The notes: generated by a model not told the origin, from the sequence alone. A stretch of 62,000 bases of DNA from Glandiceps talaboti (GCF_964340395.1 NC_135551.1:16796003-16858002); one strand, 5' to 3'; shown: positions 48,883 through 61,574, counted from the stretch's first letter. Translations and numbers: made by a program.

Positions 48883-51800
48883 CAGTCATTTGTGCAATAA
48901 AACATACATCTAATTTTACAATTTTTTTTATTCCCAGCTTTTGTTACACAGTGCTTTAGTTTAACAACCACATAGCCCTTGCATAATGAAAAATCTAATC
49001 TTTGATTATTTTACTATTTGTAATGAAAATATTATCGGCAAATTAGTTTCACATAATAAAAGTTTGACTAACTGATATTTTATTTCTATTTCATTGCCGG
49101 TTAGTAATTGACTTAATAATATCGAAGAGGCACAGTCTACATGCCAGGGTTTTCTCAATTACACAGTGTTATTTTTATAAGTTATATAAAATTATATATG
49201 TACCTTGCCATTGATTTTTTTTCACTAATGTACATGTATGCTGAGTCATTGTTATCTAATGTAGAATTTTAATGTACAAAATAATGAATGCATACATTCC
49301 ATGAAGCAACATTTGATATTATAAAACATATGAAATATGTAATAATTATGTCTAAAAATAAATAAATGATTCAGGTACTCAGGTACTGTAATTGCTAATA
49401 TTAACATGTTACATTGAGTATGATATTGTAAATACAATGGAAATCAGAAGCCTTGAAACAAAACGTTATCTGTCACAACAAAATTCATAGTAACATTCCT
49501 ATACTTCACTGTCTGGCTAGACAAATATCTTACTACCATTGCCCAGGGCTCGAAATTAACAGTGGTCTTGGGTCCAAAGGCCACCACTTTTTCATTTTGA
49601 ACCACCATTTATCGAACAAGGCCATCACCAAAGGACTCAAAACGAACAAAATTTAATTGGTGGTCTACATAGACCACCAACTTTTTAAATTTGGTGGTCC
49701 AAAATGAAAAAGTGATGGTTTTTGGATGCAAGACCACCGCTAATTTCGAGCCCTGATATTGACTGTCTAGTGTGAGGTAAAAATGCTATTGCAGGTACCA
49801 AGAGTTTTATTTACTATTTTTGTAAAATCGTTCCATTGACCATACTGTTAAGTTATTAGGTAGAACAGCTTTGATATTTCCCTTACATGTACATTTATCC
49901 ATCTGATACCATTGTCATCTGTACTAGTTCTAGATTTATGTACATAGCTTCTGGTGATATGAAACATAAGTATATCTATACACACCATATGCTACTAGTT
50001 TGTTAATTTACTATTTCCTGTAAATTTTTTGTTATTATAACAGGATTTGATGGATGACGTTAAACATTATTTACTATGGGCATATTTTTTTTTATGAACA
50101 TAATTTTTCATCAGTTGTTAATTTCCTAAACCTGTTATGATATCAGAAATAGATGGAATTGAAGATATGGAAGGGATGCTGGTGTAAAAAATGTCATTTA
50201 ACTTATTTTATGTTTTTGACAATAGTACAAAGAAAAATTTGTGACGTTTTGAGTACAAATAAATTTAATTTGTTCCGGTTAGTAGAGGCACTGTTTTTAG
50301 GATCTGTACCGTAAAACGTAAAAATTTATTCATCACTGTGTTATGTACAGCTATACACACAAGTTAACCCTGACTTGGTTTCTGTAACTTTATGTAGTTA
50401 CATCCTATAATATACATGTAGGGTGTCAGGCTGTGAAGGGTTAATAATTCAGTACATCTCAGGAGATGTATCATATTAAGAGTAAGGCAATGTAGTTAGG
50501 AAAACAGTTTCAAAAGATGGACCCGTCGAATTGCAGTTACATGTAGTACTCTACAGCTTAACAACCCAGCTAGCCCAGACTTAGCAATACTGTTCATTAG
50601 TACATGTAATTAGACAAACATCATTATTTAAGTCTTACTAGTCATCTGGGCTGAAACACAGGAAATAGATGCCACGTTTTTGCAATGTTTTCTATCCAAG
50701 CATAGTGGACTTTTCAACAGGGTTTCACTTTATAGTAAATTGTAAATCATTAACCATTAGATACAACAAAATTAAAAGCAATCTGCTGTGTACATAAATA
50801 TGATTTATCAATCCCCTGAAAGCTCCATGCAAAAAAATGTGAACTGAATGGCATTGGCATATTATTAATTTATGAGTGGTAGAAATAGAACAGAATTTTC
50901 CAAGTAGGGAATTTTCAAAAGAATTGATAGCTAGTTGTGTATGTGTGTGTGTGTGCGTGCGTGCGTGCATGTGTCCGTGTGTGTGTGTCTTTATCTCTGT
51001 CTGTGTGTGTCTGTCAGTTAGGCCTGATGTTGACAGGCGTGTACTGGAGTGAATTAGTTTGATAATAAGTAATCCGAATCAAAGCTGGTACATGTCTGGA
51101 TAGCTACGCTAATGTAATTGGAATCGAATTCATCTTTCAATTTTTTAGTGTAGATGGAAAGTGGATTTGATGCTAATTAAAGTGATCTGGATCAGTTTAA
51201 TTCAGATTGGATCCAGATCAAATATGGACAGGGATTATGGCTTACATGTACCTCAGTAACTCATATTTTTTTTATTTGAACTGAATGCAGCATACAAACA
51301 TATACATAAACCATATTTATTTTCAGTGACATAAAATATGTTTATGATATTAATATATATGCCCTGCTATCAGAACCATCAATCTATTTTTAGTAGTTGA
51401 TCGAATAAAAAAATGAAAGATGGCACACATGCAGTAAAATACATTTTGTTGACTGTTGGGAAAAACATTGTTCATCAATTTTCAAATGATTTTGGATAAA
51501 ATATCAGCAAATTTGATACAGCGACAGAAAAGTCATGGCATCTCAGAAATAACCATTTTTTATGTTTTTTTTATGATCCGTTCTATAGGTATTTGTATAC
51601 ATTAGATGTACTGGCAAGTGTGCAGCAACCAGACCAGACCCTGGAAGTATCCTTATAGTTTAACCGAAACAACTTGTTTTGTGGAGTGTGGATCCTTTGA
51701 GTGAATGTCCTATAGCCAAACAGTACATGACTTTCTAAAGATTACTACTCCTAGAAGATCTATAGCCATACAGTACATGGCATTCTAGTGTTTACTAGGC

Positions 51801-54800
51801 CTAGATGGCCATACAGTACATGGCATTCTAGTGTTTACTAGGCCTAGAGGGCCATACAGTACATGGCATTCTAGTGTTTACTGGGCCTAGAGGGCCATAC
51901 AGTACATGGCATTCTAGTGATTACTTGGTCTAGAGGGCCATACAGTACATGGCATTCTAGTGATTACTTGGTCTAGAGGGCCATACAGTACATGGCATTC
52001 TAGTGTTTACTGGGCCTAGAGGGCCATACAGTACATGGCATTCTAGTGTTTACTGGGCCTAGAGGGCCATACAGTACATGGCATTCTAGTGTTTACTGGG
52101 CCTAGAGGGCCATACAGTACATGGCATTCTAGTGTTTACTGGGCCTAGAGGGCCATACAGTACATGGCATTGTAGTGTTTACTGGGCCTAGAGGACCATA
52201 CAGTACATGGCATTCTAGTGTTTACTAGGCCTAGAGGGCCATACAGTACATGGCATTCTAGTGTTTACTGGGCCTAGAGGGCCATACAGTACATGGCATT
52301 CTAAAGATTAGTACTCCTAGAGAGCCCATACAGCCATACTCTGTGCATGTCATGCTAGTGTTTACTGGGCTGGAAGGTCATACAGCCATACAATGCACGG
52401 CATTCTAGTGTTTACCTGACAGGAGCCTAGAAGGTCATAAACCCAAACAGTATTAACTTTCATATGGTTAAAAGTATTCTGAATTGTGATTACCATTGTG
52501 ACTGCAATATATCTTAACCTAGCATACAGATATTAATGAGTGATTTGGATAAAGGTGTGATGAGACAGTTCTATAAAACTGAGGATCAGACTTCACAAGA
52601 AGTCACTCAGGTAAGTGTCAATATCATGGTATATTACTCCTTTCCATATTATAGCACAAAGGTTGCATGCTACTCAGGGACAAATTTCCCTGAAATTCAA
52701 AGTTCTTAAAATCTCTCCAACTTTGCAACGCTTACTTAACTTTTGAAACGATAGAAGAAATTTTTGGGTGCACCATCTTGTTTTCAAGAAAATCAACAAT
52801 CTGTTATTTTCCCGTCAAATAAACACAGTAGTAGGCGGCCATATTTGATTCTAAAATGGCTTCATTATGATGACACTTTGACCTCTATTTCAACAATTTG
52901 TTCCGTGACCCCTGTTTTTTAGCTCCGCTGTCAGCGAAAGCTGAAAGCGTAGCTTTAGGTATAGGTGGGTATTGAGGTATAGAGAGTAGAGTGAATCATA
53001 GGTGTCCGTCAAACTTTTATATTTTTACTATCTACTCCGGAAGTGACAGTCGGAATTCTTCGATATTTGGTGTGCATGTTCCCTGGGGGGAGGCTATTCA
53101 GATTTGTTCATGCCAAGTTGATCTGTGCCATTTTCAATTTTTTATGATTTTTTTTCATAAAATGTCATTTTCATCAACTCCTTGAAAACCTCTTATTAGA
53201 TTGCTTTGATATCTGGCGTGTTGATGCGCAGGGGGTAGCTTACTCAGATTTGTTAATTTCAAGTCAGCACATCCTCATTTTTATTTTTTATGATTTTTTT
53301 TTTGTAATTTGAAAAAAAAATGAATATGTTAATGAGCATAATGACCGACGCCATATTGGAAATCAGTCGACGAGACTTTAAGTAAACTGCCACTTTTCAA
53401 AAGACACTATTGACGTCAAACAAGCAATGTAATATGTGCTATAGTCATAATTCTACGCATTGGGCGCCCAAATGACAAGCGTTTGTTCGAAACAGGGTTG
53501 TAAACTTCAAATCCAATTCTGCACCTTTCTACATAATCAGCCAGTCCGCAACATCCTCATTTGCATACTCTATCCTGATTCGACCAGAAGCTGAAGGTGA
53601 CCTCATTTGACCGAGCGATTTTCCACAGCAAGTATCTTGAGTATCAACACAGGACGTTCTTGGTACTCACTAAAATCACACTTCAGACCCACTATAAAAG
53701 TGTGATGTTTTCAGATAACATGTAACTTGTGGTTAATTCTATATTGTCGTGCAATTTGGAATGACAGTGAACCAGAATTCAGACAACTTGCGTAAGGAAG
53801 GGCATGCCAGGCATGCGGTTGAAGTTATGGCCGACAGTTCACATGTAAAGTTAAACGACATGAACGTGTCTTGCCTTTCCAAAATGCAAATATTTGGCAA
53901 GTAAAAATAATTAAAATAATTACAACTTTAATTTGGCTTCAGACTTTGCATTATGTTTTGCGTATCTTTCCCCGTTTTACATGTAAATCCGAAAAGGTTC
54001 TCTCTCATGTCATCAGTGTCAGTGATCATACCGCGCGGCGCTGCTTTGAGTACGAGCGAAGTGAGGCATGTTGAGGTATTTTGTTGAGAATTATAAATAT
54101 TGCGAAATGTCAAGTACAAGGTTTAAATACAATGGAATGATGAAAAAAATGGCAGAGTCTGCTGACAGGCGCCGGTCACAAGAAACACTGTGAATTAAAA
54201 TATCAGACGTTGTATGTATTAATCGCCGACAATCCACCCGTATGCACGAGGGACTAACCCGGAAGCAAGTCGTTGTCAGCCATACGTTACAGTGGTAACA
54301 TCGTCCGAGAAATCGCTGCGATCAGAGTGTCATTATTCACAGAATTGTTGTTTTCGAGTGAAAACCCATCTTGAATTGTATAACTCTAACAAATGAAGAC
54401 ATGTCAAGTTATATTTTGAAAGTTGTATCGCTAGTTTGAGACGATTTTCTCACGTACTATAGTACTATCGAGGCTTACTTGGAAGTAGTAGGACCTTACT
54501 CCAGTTCATCGGGAAGTTTAGCCAGTCCGATAATTCTTTCTGGTTTAGTTTACAACACTTTTGATCACACAGATTTTGTTGTTGTGATGAAAAGAAATAA
54601 AAAAAGATCATTTCAACCATTTCGTTGTGTTTTCTTTGTGAAAGGTAACCGAACATGAACGAGTGTTACCACTGTAACGTATGGCTGAGAATGACTCTCT
54701 TCCGGGTACTTGAGATTGTCGCCGTACGGAAACTAAGATGGCGATTAATACATTTCTTCCCTATATATATCTACCACAACTAGTACAAGTTGAATGTTGT

Positions 54801-57800
54801 TGACTTTGTAAATTTGTTAGAAAATTGAAATTCAAATTGCCTCAAAATTATTTTAGATCCCTAGTTTATTTCATTCATCATTAAAATTTTCCAGGGTTAC
54901 AGCTGTAAGACACTGGAATTATTTATAGCCAACCTCAAAATCCTCTTTTTTTTCTTTTTCTTGTGTGCATTTCCCAGTCATTTTTTTCTGAGATTTTGTG
55001 CAATTTTTCATAACAGTAGATTTTTGTCATAAAATGGTGACTATGGTATAAAAGTACAATACATTACCAACTTTTGTGTAAAATGTGTTTTATAGTGAGA
55101 CATCATATGAAACCACTAACCACTTTATTGCATCGCTAAAACAAAACTGCATAGTGAAGAGCTGAAGACCTGAACCACTTCTACATGTCACCAAAATAAA
55201 AAATTAAATTAAAAAAAAAAACAGCGGAGCTATTCTGACCGATAGGTCGCTTGTTTATTCTTAATCTCAACTGGGTTGGAGTTTTCTCGAGCAAAGAAAC
55301 AGCAAAAGTTTATTTCCAAGGTGCATTTCATGTTTAAAAAGACTAAAAATGCCTCCCAACCATATAAATGTACATTGTATATTAACAAACCGAAAGATCA
55401 GCATTCCTGTGATGCAAACACATACACAGACACACAAGTACTAGATGCTTAACGATGAAAATTAAGATTGAAATACATGCATAAATTAGAAACCCCAATG
55501 TAACATAATACATGTATACACATTCATACGACAACTTGCCGCCAATGTGTGTTGAAGTATATATAGAACACATTTCATGTACTACCCGCTGGTAGTCATG
55601 CATACAGAGTACGTATGCTAGTTCACATGAACTAAATTTCGCCGAATGTATATATTATGTTGCATTGGGTTTCTAATTTATATTTCAATCTTTATTTTCA
55701 TTATTCAGTATTATATTATAGCATTACCAATTCCAGTGAATTTTGTGACGTCATCGCTGTACATTATTACTGATAATGTACTCCGTTATTGGGCATCGCG
55801 GCCCCAGAACGAGCATAACAATACAAGCTTATTTGTTCTGTTTCTTCATACGACTAGGTATTTTTTCGAAATGTATGTTGTTACTTATGATTGTCATTTC
55901 CACTCTTTAAAAATACAACGCATTCATGAAACAAATTTGTGTTCACAGCAGTTCATTGAAGTATGTGTGTGTACGTGTACGTACGTGTGTCGCTATGATT
56001 AGTATTCAGCTTCCGGGCCGAACATGGCAGACGATGTTCAGCGCTGTGTATATTATACGTTGTTTTGCGTTTCTCGGTCTACAAATTCACTGGAATTGGC
56101 AAAACTATAAAATAATAACAATAATGTATGCCCTCCCAGTCCATAATGGACTCAAGCAAACTTTGCACTCCATAATGGGCTCGGCTGTCGCCTCGCCCAT
56201 TATGTCGTTCAAAGTTTGCTTTCGTCCATTATGGGCTGGGAGGGCGTACATTATTGTTTAAATATCTTCACTGTTTAATGTCAAGTGCTTGTGCACAGAC
56301 ACACCTCATGGTCTCACCACACCAGTCAATGTGTCTTTCCATTATCTAATCATTGAAATGTTATTTAAAGATAGAAAGATAGAATCAGTCCAAATCTTAA
56401 ATCATAGAAGAAAGAGTTTGTGTTTTCTGAAATGATCTGTAGTGTAAACACGAGTAATTGATGGTGTTACACTACAGTAGCAATATTGTACTTGAAAAAA
56501 AACTGAAAAGTGACAGTAGTAAGTATGAATGGATAGATTTAGGGTGAGGGTTCCATGGAGTTGGGGATGTTGGGGCCATATTCCTGCAATTACTAACTGG
56601 TTACTTTTCTAGAGCTAAACCAACTTGTACCTCATTTCAATTCTCTGATGATGATTATTATTATTATACATGATTATTTTATGTTTATGTACCTGTATGA
56701 TGATGGTAATGCATGTTTCTGTCTCATTTAGCTCATCATCTCCGGATCGTTTTCACATAACGGGAACGGAACGATGACAGACAAACTCCCAAACGTGAGT
56801 GGGTGATGCAGCTCTATATCATAGCTGTCACGCTCGCATTCACTCTTGGTTTTAAAACACTCACCATAAGTTTAACCAAATGAGATTGCGTCGCCCTCAC
56901 TGGTGAAAGAGATCTCTCCATTATCTAACAACCTTGCTAATATTGTTGTAGATTTAAATTTACATGTTGTGTATAACAAATTATGCAATTATTAAATTAT
57001 GCATGCAATTTACATCTGTAGGTTTGAAATAATGTTGTAAGAGTAACTTTGATTTGCTACTGATAGTTTACAAAACTGTCACCATCCAATCAGCAGCTTC
57101 ATACTGTTTCTATCACATAATGTGCAGCAACATAGTTTTTTCAACGTAGTATGAAATATATTACAAATATTTTCACAATAACTAATTTGCATCAGCTAGC
57201 ATCATCACTTTTCAAAAAAGTAGAGTGGTTTTAATGTAATTTGTTATTATTAACATACATATTAATAGGTTAAATATTGATTCTAACAAAAAAAAATAGA
57301 GATGGGAACATGTAAAAGTGCTTTAATTCACAAGTGTAATGGTCATGTGATTGCTATATAGCCAATCTTTATGTACCTTGCCTTTATGTTTAATAGTCAT
57401 GTGACTTTCAGGGCCAATCCCATTTTCACGTTTCTATGTCAAACGGTCATGTGATTGCTATATTGCCAATCTTTATGTACCTTGCCTTTATGTTGGTCAT
57501 GTGACTTTCAGGGCCAATCCCATATTCACATTCCTGTAAAATGGTCATGTGATAGCTATAATGTATATAGCTTATCCTCATGTACCTGTTCTCTGTTGGT
57601 CATGTGACTTTCATAGCCAATCCTATATGCACATTTCCATGTGTACTGGTCATGTGATTGCTCTAACTATCCTCATGCCTTTTCTCTGTGTTGGTTATTC
57701 AACTCTGTGTATTGTAGCCTTATTTAAGGCCTGTCTTCATCATGTGTTTAGTCATGTGATTGCTGTAGAGAAAATCATTGGTCTATCTATTCTAATGCTA

Positions 57801-60800
57801 TACTTGACTCAATATTTAAAAAAAAATGCAACTATGGGAAATGAAATCTACATATTTCCTACTCCTAAAACAAACTTTGCATGGTTTGTTTGTTTGTTTG
57901 TTATTGTTGGTGTTTCAGCATGTTGTGGAAAACGTTGTGTGTTGCATTTTGACATTGACAAACTTCCCAGCCCCCTTTTTTTGATGACAGACATACATTT
58001 TTAATCATTAACCTTTACTATTACCCTAGCATTTGAAGAAGCTTTTACTCAAAAAGATTTTGCTATCTGGCTTGACAGTTTCGTTTTCCTGGAACTCTGT
58101 GTAAACTCAAAGCCAGTACATTGAGCCAGGAGCCAAGTCTGTGGGCTATGATGGCTGGCATTGCTAGTATTAACTTTGATTACTGTGTGTAGTACAAGTA
58201 TAAACTCATCCATGGGTGTGACCTGTGTTTGTATGGTTACATATGACAGCTAATGTTGACAACAATGAACTACATTGCATGTTACTTAGTCTAGCATATA
58301 CCATATTCTAGTAATAGAGAGAGATAAGATTTCATGGTTTGGCCACTAGGAGTGCTATTCAAAAAGCTGTCTTGTGACCAGAAGTGAGGGCCTGAGAATA
58401 TTTGAAGTTACCACTCATTTTCAGTATTGTTCTCACTGTACTTTTAATATTAGCAACAAGCAGTAATCATAACCTGCCTAACTACTACTGTAACACACTT
58501 TTAAGAAGACACAGAGTTCTTTCACTTACAGTTTTGACTCACAGACAGCTTCATGCATTGTGTGCCATACAATCATTAACCATGACCAAATTTCAGCCTT
58601 CATACACTACTACACGCACACACACGCATGCATACTCCCACACAGACTATTACACACACACACTACTACATGCACACACACACATGCATACTCCCACACA
58701 CTATTACACACACACACACTACTACACGCACACACACGCATGCATACTCCCACACACTATTACACACACACTATTACACGCACACACACGCATGCATACT
58801 CCCACACAGACTATTACACGCACACTACTACATGCACACATGCATGCATACTCCCTCACACTATTACACGCACACTACTACATGCACACATGCATGCATA
58901 CTCCCTCACACTATTACATGCACACTACTACATGCACACATGCATGCATACTCCCTCACACTATTACACGCACACTACTACATGCACACACACACATGCA
59001 TACTCCCACACAGACTATTACACGCACACTACTACATGCACACATGCATGCATACTCCCTCACACTATTACATGCACACTACTACATGCACACATGCATG
59101 CATACTCCCTCACACTATTACACGCACACTACTACATGCACACACACACATGCATACTCCCACACACTATTACACACACACTACTATATGCACAGAGTCA
59201 CACATGCTTTTGTGTGCAGGCTATTGTCAAAATTCCAACATTGAAGTCTTCTGACAGCTACAAAATTTGTGTACTTCTATTCCATGCAAAATCATCTTTA
59301 AATTTCTTCTTAAAAAACTCTAAAATGTCCTTTATTTTCTACATATATACATATATATGACTCTTATACTAAAGTAACAATTTGGTTAAAATGCATTTTC
59401 CCAATCAATGCACCTCTTTTTTTTCAGCCAGTGAAGGCATGCAAACAAAACTGCTACCTTCTATTCCAGCAACATTTTCCCTTGTAATTCTCCACAGTAA
59501 TCTTTAAAGTCACTATTGAAAGGTGTGCCATGATTTCCAGTCAAACATTTAGCTTTCAACATTTGTGAAATCAAGCTTGTTATTATAAAATGTTAAAAAG
59601 CTGACCATTTGCTGAAGTCATATCATGACCTTTCACCCCACTTTGTGAAAACATTGGGTGCTAGAGGGCAGTGTTTATAAATATAACTGAATAAGAGTAA
59701 GAGATGTTGTCTTTAGATAAAGACTTTCTCTCAAAAGAATATTAATTAACACTAAATGTTTCATATACCAATTAAGGAGAACTGTTGACATGTGTGAGTG
59801 ACTTTGGTTTTTAACTGCTTCTTGTAGAAATCTGGGATAGCAGACCTGTTTCCAGATCTGAAGGTTGATTCCGTGATGTTTGATCCTTGTGGATATTCCA
59901 TGAATGGTTTAATGCCAAACGTAAGTAATCATACATAAAATACAACGTAATCACAGGACAGACTTTTCACCAATTACTTGACATTGACACAAACTAAATT
60001 ATCATGTCGTAATTTATCAGTAAATGTTCATGAAGTATACTCCTAATAGAGTGGCATCTCTGGTAATAAGTTTTATTTTGAAGTTAACAGCACATCTAAT
60101 CTCATATCTAACTGATATGATTATTCTCTGTACATTTTTGGGGACTTCGGTATTTACACTGTCTTGATTACAGCATGTTAATCTGCATAATAACCATGGC
60201 ATTGCTATTGTGTAATCAACCACATGCAATGACAGTAGTTTTTAGTTTTAATATGTCTATCTTAGTAATAACCAATAGTATGTTAACTGTGTTTATATCA
60301 AGAACTGGCCAATGAGAACTCTAGAAAGAAATCCTCAAGTTGTGGAAAACACTATATTGATATCAGTAATATTGACAAACCCTGTGATAGAACTTGGAAC
60401 CCTGTATATCCTTGCAACAAGAACCGGGGAGATTTTTTTTTCTTCATATAAACTTTGATTTTAATCAAGTTTTGAAAGTAGTAAAAAGTTATTTTCCATG
60501 GATGTCCTGAGATAGAATATATTTCATATTTTGTAGTGATTTATATTTTATCATTTTGTACAAATGAGGTGGATGTGCATTTTCAGCTACCTGTGACTAT
60601 GTGTTTTTGTCCAAAAAACTTGTTGTCAATTTTGATGTTTTGTCTCTTATAGGAGGGCTACATGACAATTCATGTGACTCCAGAGAAAGAGTTTTCCTAT
60701 GTTAGCTTTGAAAGTAACATTGCAAAGGTAAGACAGAGAGTGAATATTACTTGAACTAATACATGTGTTGTTTATTGCAATCAGTCTTTGTAATCATTAG

Positions 60801-61574
60801 TATGGAACACAAGTAATCAAATTGTTTATACATATGTTTCAATATATGGGTAAACAACAGATGTATACACACACTAGATGTAAGAGACAATTGCACAATG
60901 TCAAACAAGTTCAATGAACTGTTTTTCTTCATTTAGGGGAGGGGGTCAATGCGATTGCTGAACTTCATTTTCGCACTGCTAACCAAATTTCAAAAACTTT
61001 CATGCCTTCAATGATAACAGGTTCTGTATTTACTACTGAGATGTTGATATACAGTGCTTGGTTTCCGGTATAGAATTTTAATGTGTGTATAGTGGTGTGA
61101 CTGCTACAATTTTCATCATGGCTTATATCATATATAAATGTGTCAATGTCATTCACTTAGGGGGAGGGGGAGGGGGAAGGAGGTTTTATCCTTAACAAAC
61201 GAAGTTCGGTTATTGAGCTTGTGCAACATTGTGTGACTGTCCCTAATGTAGTGATTACTTTAATGTACATATCATTTATTTATTTTTAGGGTGTTTTTTT
61301 TTTCAATTTATTGAATAGCAAACATGGCCTTGGTCTTTTGTTGGTTCACACTATCTTTTCATTAGACAAACATACTTAAGTTTCAATATTCAACAAATAC
61401 AAAATGAAAAACCCTTTTCTCCTCCACATTACTGAATTTCACAGCCATAACATAACTTACTGAGTGTATTAAATGATTTGTATATCTTGACAGGAGAATT
61501 ACACTGAACTTGTGATGAGAATCATAAAAATATTCCAACCTGGAAGATTTGTGATGACCTTATTTGCAAACCAG
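38651..61574 (+). CDS. AMD1: S-adenosylmethionine decarboxylase proenzyme (3' part outside)
   Basis: Eleven coding exons, all GT/AG and in phase: 38651-38814, 41659-41745, 43543-43666, 44301-44375, 45069-45096, 46306-46348, 51589-51646, 52530-52610, 59828-59920, 60653-60727 and 61494-61574, giving 303 residues. The terminal exon lies beyond the window. The enzyme decarboxylates AdoMet in the cytosol to supply aminopropyl groups for spermidine and spermine. It self-cleaves at Glu85-Ser86 (YVLSESSMF); Ser86 becomes the pyruvoyl cofactor. Also present are Glu30/Glu33 ([10 protein letters not shown]), Cys100 (KTCGTT), Ser244 (CGYSMNG) and His258 (TIHVTPE), matching the human catalytic set. The N-terminus is about 22 residues longer than human. 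The start ATG has good context (CAACATGG), and an in-frame stop lies upstream at 38513. Confidence 0.97.
40860..41542 (-). mobile_element. LINE (CR1/L2-like) 3' fragment in AMD1 intron 1
   Basis: The minus frame 41461-41039 encodes [61 protein letters not shown] and [16 protein letters not shown], the canonical reverse-transcriptase C-terminus. Upstream, 41542-41462 continues it in another frame ([16 protein letters not shown]), so there is a frameshift. About 150 nt of 3'UTR follows, ending in a TTTA/TAAA array (40860-40884) that is its simple-repeat tail. Confidence 0.85.
41890..42178. mobile_element. TIR element, 'GCTCGAAATTAAC' family (diverged)
   Basis: Starts TCTTGAAATTAAC and ends GTTAATTTTGAGCCC, with internal GGTAGCCC/GGGCTACCA inverted motifs (41918-42130). 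Similar in layout to 49545-49754. It lies in AMD1 intron 2. Confidence 0.65.
44629..44995. mobile_element. Palindromic element, relative of 22.1 kb
   Basis: Starts AAAGTGACCATATGGATGAG and ends TTTTCATCCATGTGATCACTT. The inner halves repeat the TATTTATTTTGGATTTTT and TGTTCTTTCACATT signatures of the 22075-22442 element, though the palindrome is more degraded. It lies in AMD1 intron 4. Confidence 0.8.
45193..45325. mobile_element. 133-bp TIR element (MITE-like)
   Basis: TTATAGCATCCATATCAAGT and the next 19 bp are repeated inverted at 45287-45325 with one mismatch. The loop is about 55 bp. It lies in AMD1 intron 5. Confidence 0.88.
45315..45513. repeat. Three tandem units of about 66 bp seeded at a MITE end
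   Basis: Units begin GAATGCTATAAA at 45315, 45383 and 45447 and share GTAGCACATAGA, AAGTGCTTTACTTCAGTGTT and TTCATTGTAAT. The first 11 bp of each unit is the terminus of the adjacent MITE. Confidence 0.92.
46049..46145. repeat. (CA)n microsatellite
   Basis: Nearly pure CA array in AMD1 intron 5. Confidence 0.97.
48085..48665. repeat. 43-bp pyrimidine-rich minisatellite
   Basis: About 13 units of CTCCCTATCTCTCTGCCTAT plus TTCTATCCCTCACCTTCCAG and TAA, with a period of 42-43 bp. Strong C/T strand bias. It lies in AMD1 intron 6. Confidence 0.96.
48852..48883. repeat. (ATTG)n microsatellite
   Basis: Seven to eight ATTG units in AMD1 intron 6. Confidence 0.95.
49545..49754. mobile_element. 210-bp TIR element, 'GCTCGAAATTAAC' family
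   Basis: Ends are AGGGCTCGAAATTAACAGTG and the inverted CGCTAATTTCGAGCCCT. Inside, TGGTGGTC and GACCACCA motifs pair along the arms, so most of it folds. It lies in AMD1 intron 6. Confidence 0.85.
51695..52440. repeat. 43-bp minisatellite (GGCCATACAGTACATGGCAT)
   Basis: About 15 units of GGCCATACAGTACATGGCAT, TCTAGTGTTTACTGGGCCTA and GAG. Central units are nearly identical, while edge units are diverged and carry indels. It lies in AMD1 intron 7, about 50 bp after exon 7 and 90 bp before exon 8. Confidence 0.97.
52921..55231. mobile_element. About 2.3-kb repeat block bounded by AGCTCCGCTGT termini
   Basis: AGCTCCGCTGT at 52921 is matched by ACAGCGGAGCT ending at 55231. Inside the left end are two diverged copies of a segment of about 170 bp (GATATTTGGTGTGCATG... 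and GATATCTGGCGTGTTGATG...). No transposase frame was found. The boundaries rest on an 11-bp match, so the call is tentative. It lies in AMD1 intron 8. Confidence 0.5.
54214..54751. mobile_element. TIR element nested in the 2.3-kb block
   Basis: GTATTAATCGCC...GACAATC...CAGCCATACGTTACAGTGGT (54214-54303) is mirrored by 54659-54751, with a 22-bp insertion or deletion between arms. The interior of about 350 bp is noncoding. Confidence 0.8.
55452..55716. mobile_element. Foldback element, arms of about 75-85 bp
   Basis: GATGAAAATTAAGATTGAAA...ATTAGAAACCCCAATGTAAC (55452-55540) pairs with the region from ATGTTGCATTGGGTTTCTAA to ATTTCAATCTTTATTTTCAT (55643-55716), with about 100 bp between. Confidence 0.8.
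56119..56256. mobile_element. 138-bp palindrome (CCATAATGGG type)
   Basis: CAATAATGTATGCCCTCCCA at the left is mirrored by TGGGAGGGCGTACATTATTG at the right. Inner AGCAAACTTTG/CAAAGTTTGCT and CATAATGGG/CCCATTATG also pair. It is a MITE-like hairpin in AMD1 intron 8. Confidence 0.9.
57338..57665. repeat. About 100-bp tandem repeat (GGTCATGTGATTGC)
   Basis: Units start TGGTCATGTGAT near 57341, 57447, 57542 and 57648. Each holds an inner GTCATGTGACTTTCAGGGCC subunit, so the array is a higher-order dimer of two related half units. Confidence 0.88.
58608..59195. repeat. 50-bp VNTR (ATGCATACTCCCTCACACTA)
   Basis: Units of CTATTACACGCACACTACTA, CATGCACACATGCATGCATA and CTCCCTCACA repeat with an exact 50-bp period in the centre and variable CA lengths at the left. 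With no stop codons it is open in all three plus frames for 200-280 codons, but those are artefacts. It lies in AMD1 intron 8. Confidence 0.97.

Noticed and set aside
51695-52440. Regularly spaced repeats resembling a CRISPR array
   Set aside because: Units are contiguous with no unique spacers, the genome is animal, and the array lies in an intron.
58402-59360. Three overlapping plus-strand frames of 208-280 codons rich in His, Thr and Tyr
   Set aside because: All three frames are open because the 50-bp VNTR lacks stop codons, and it lies inside AMD1 intron 8.
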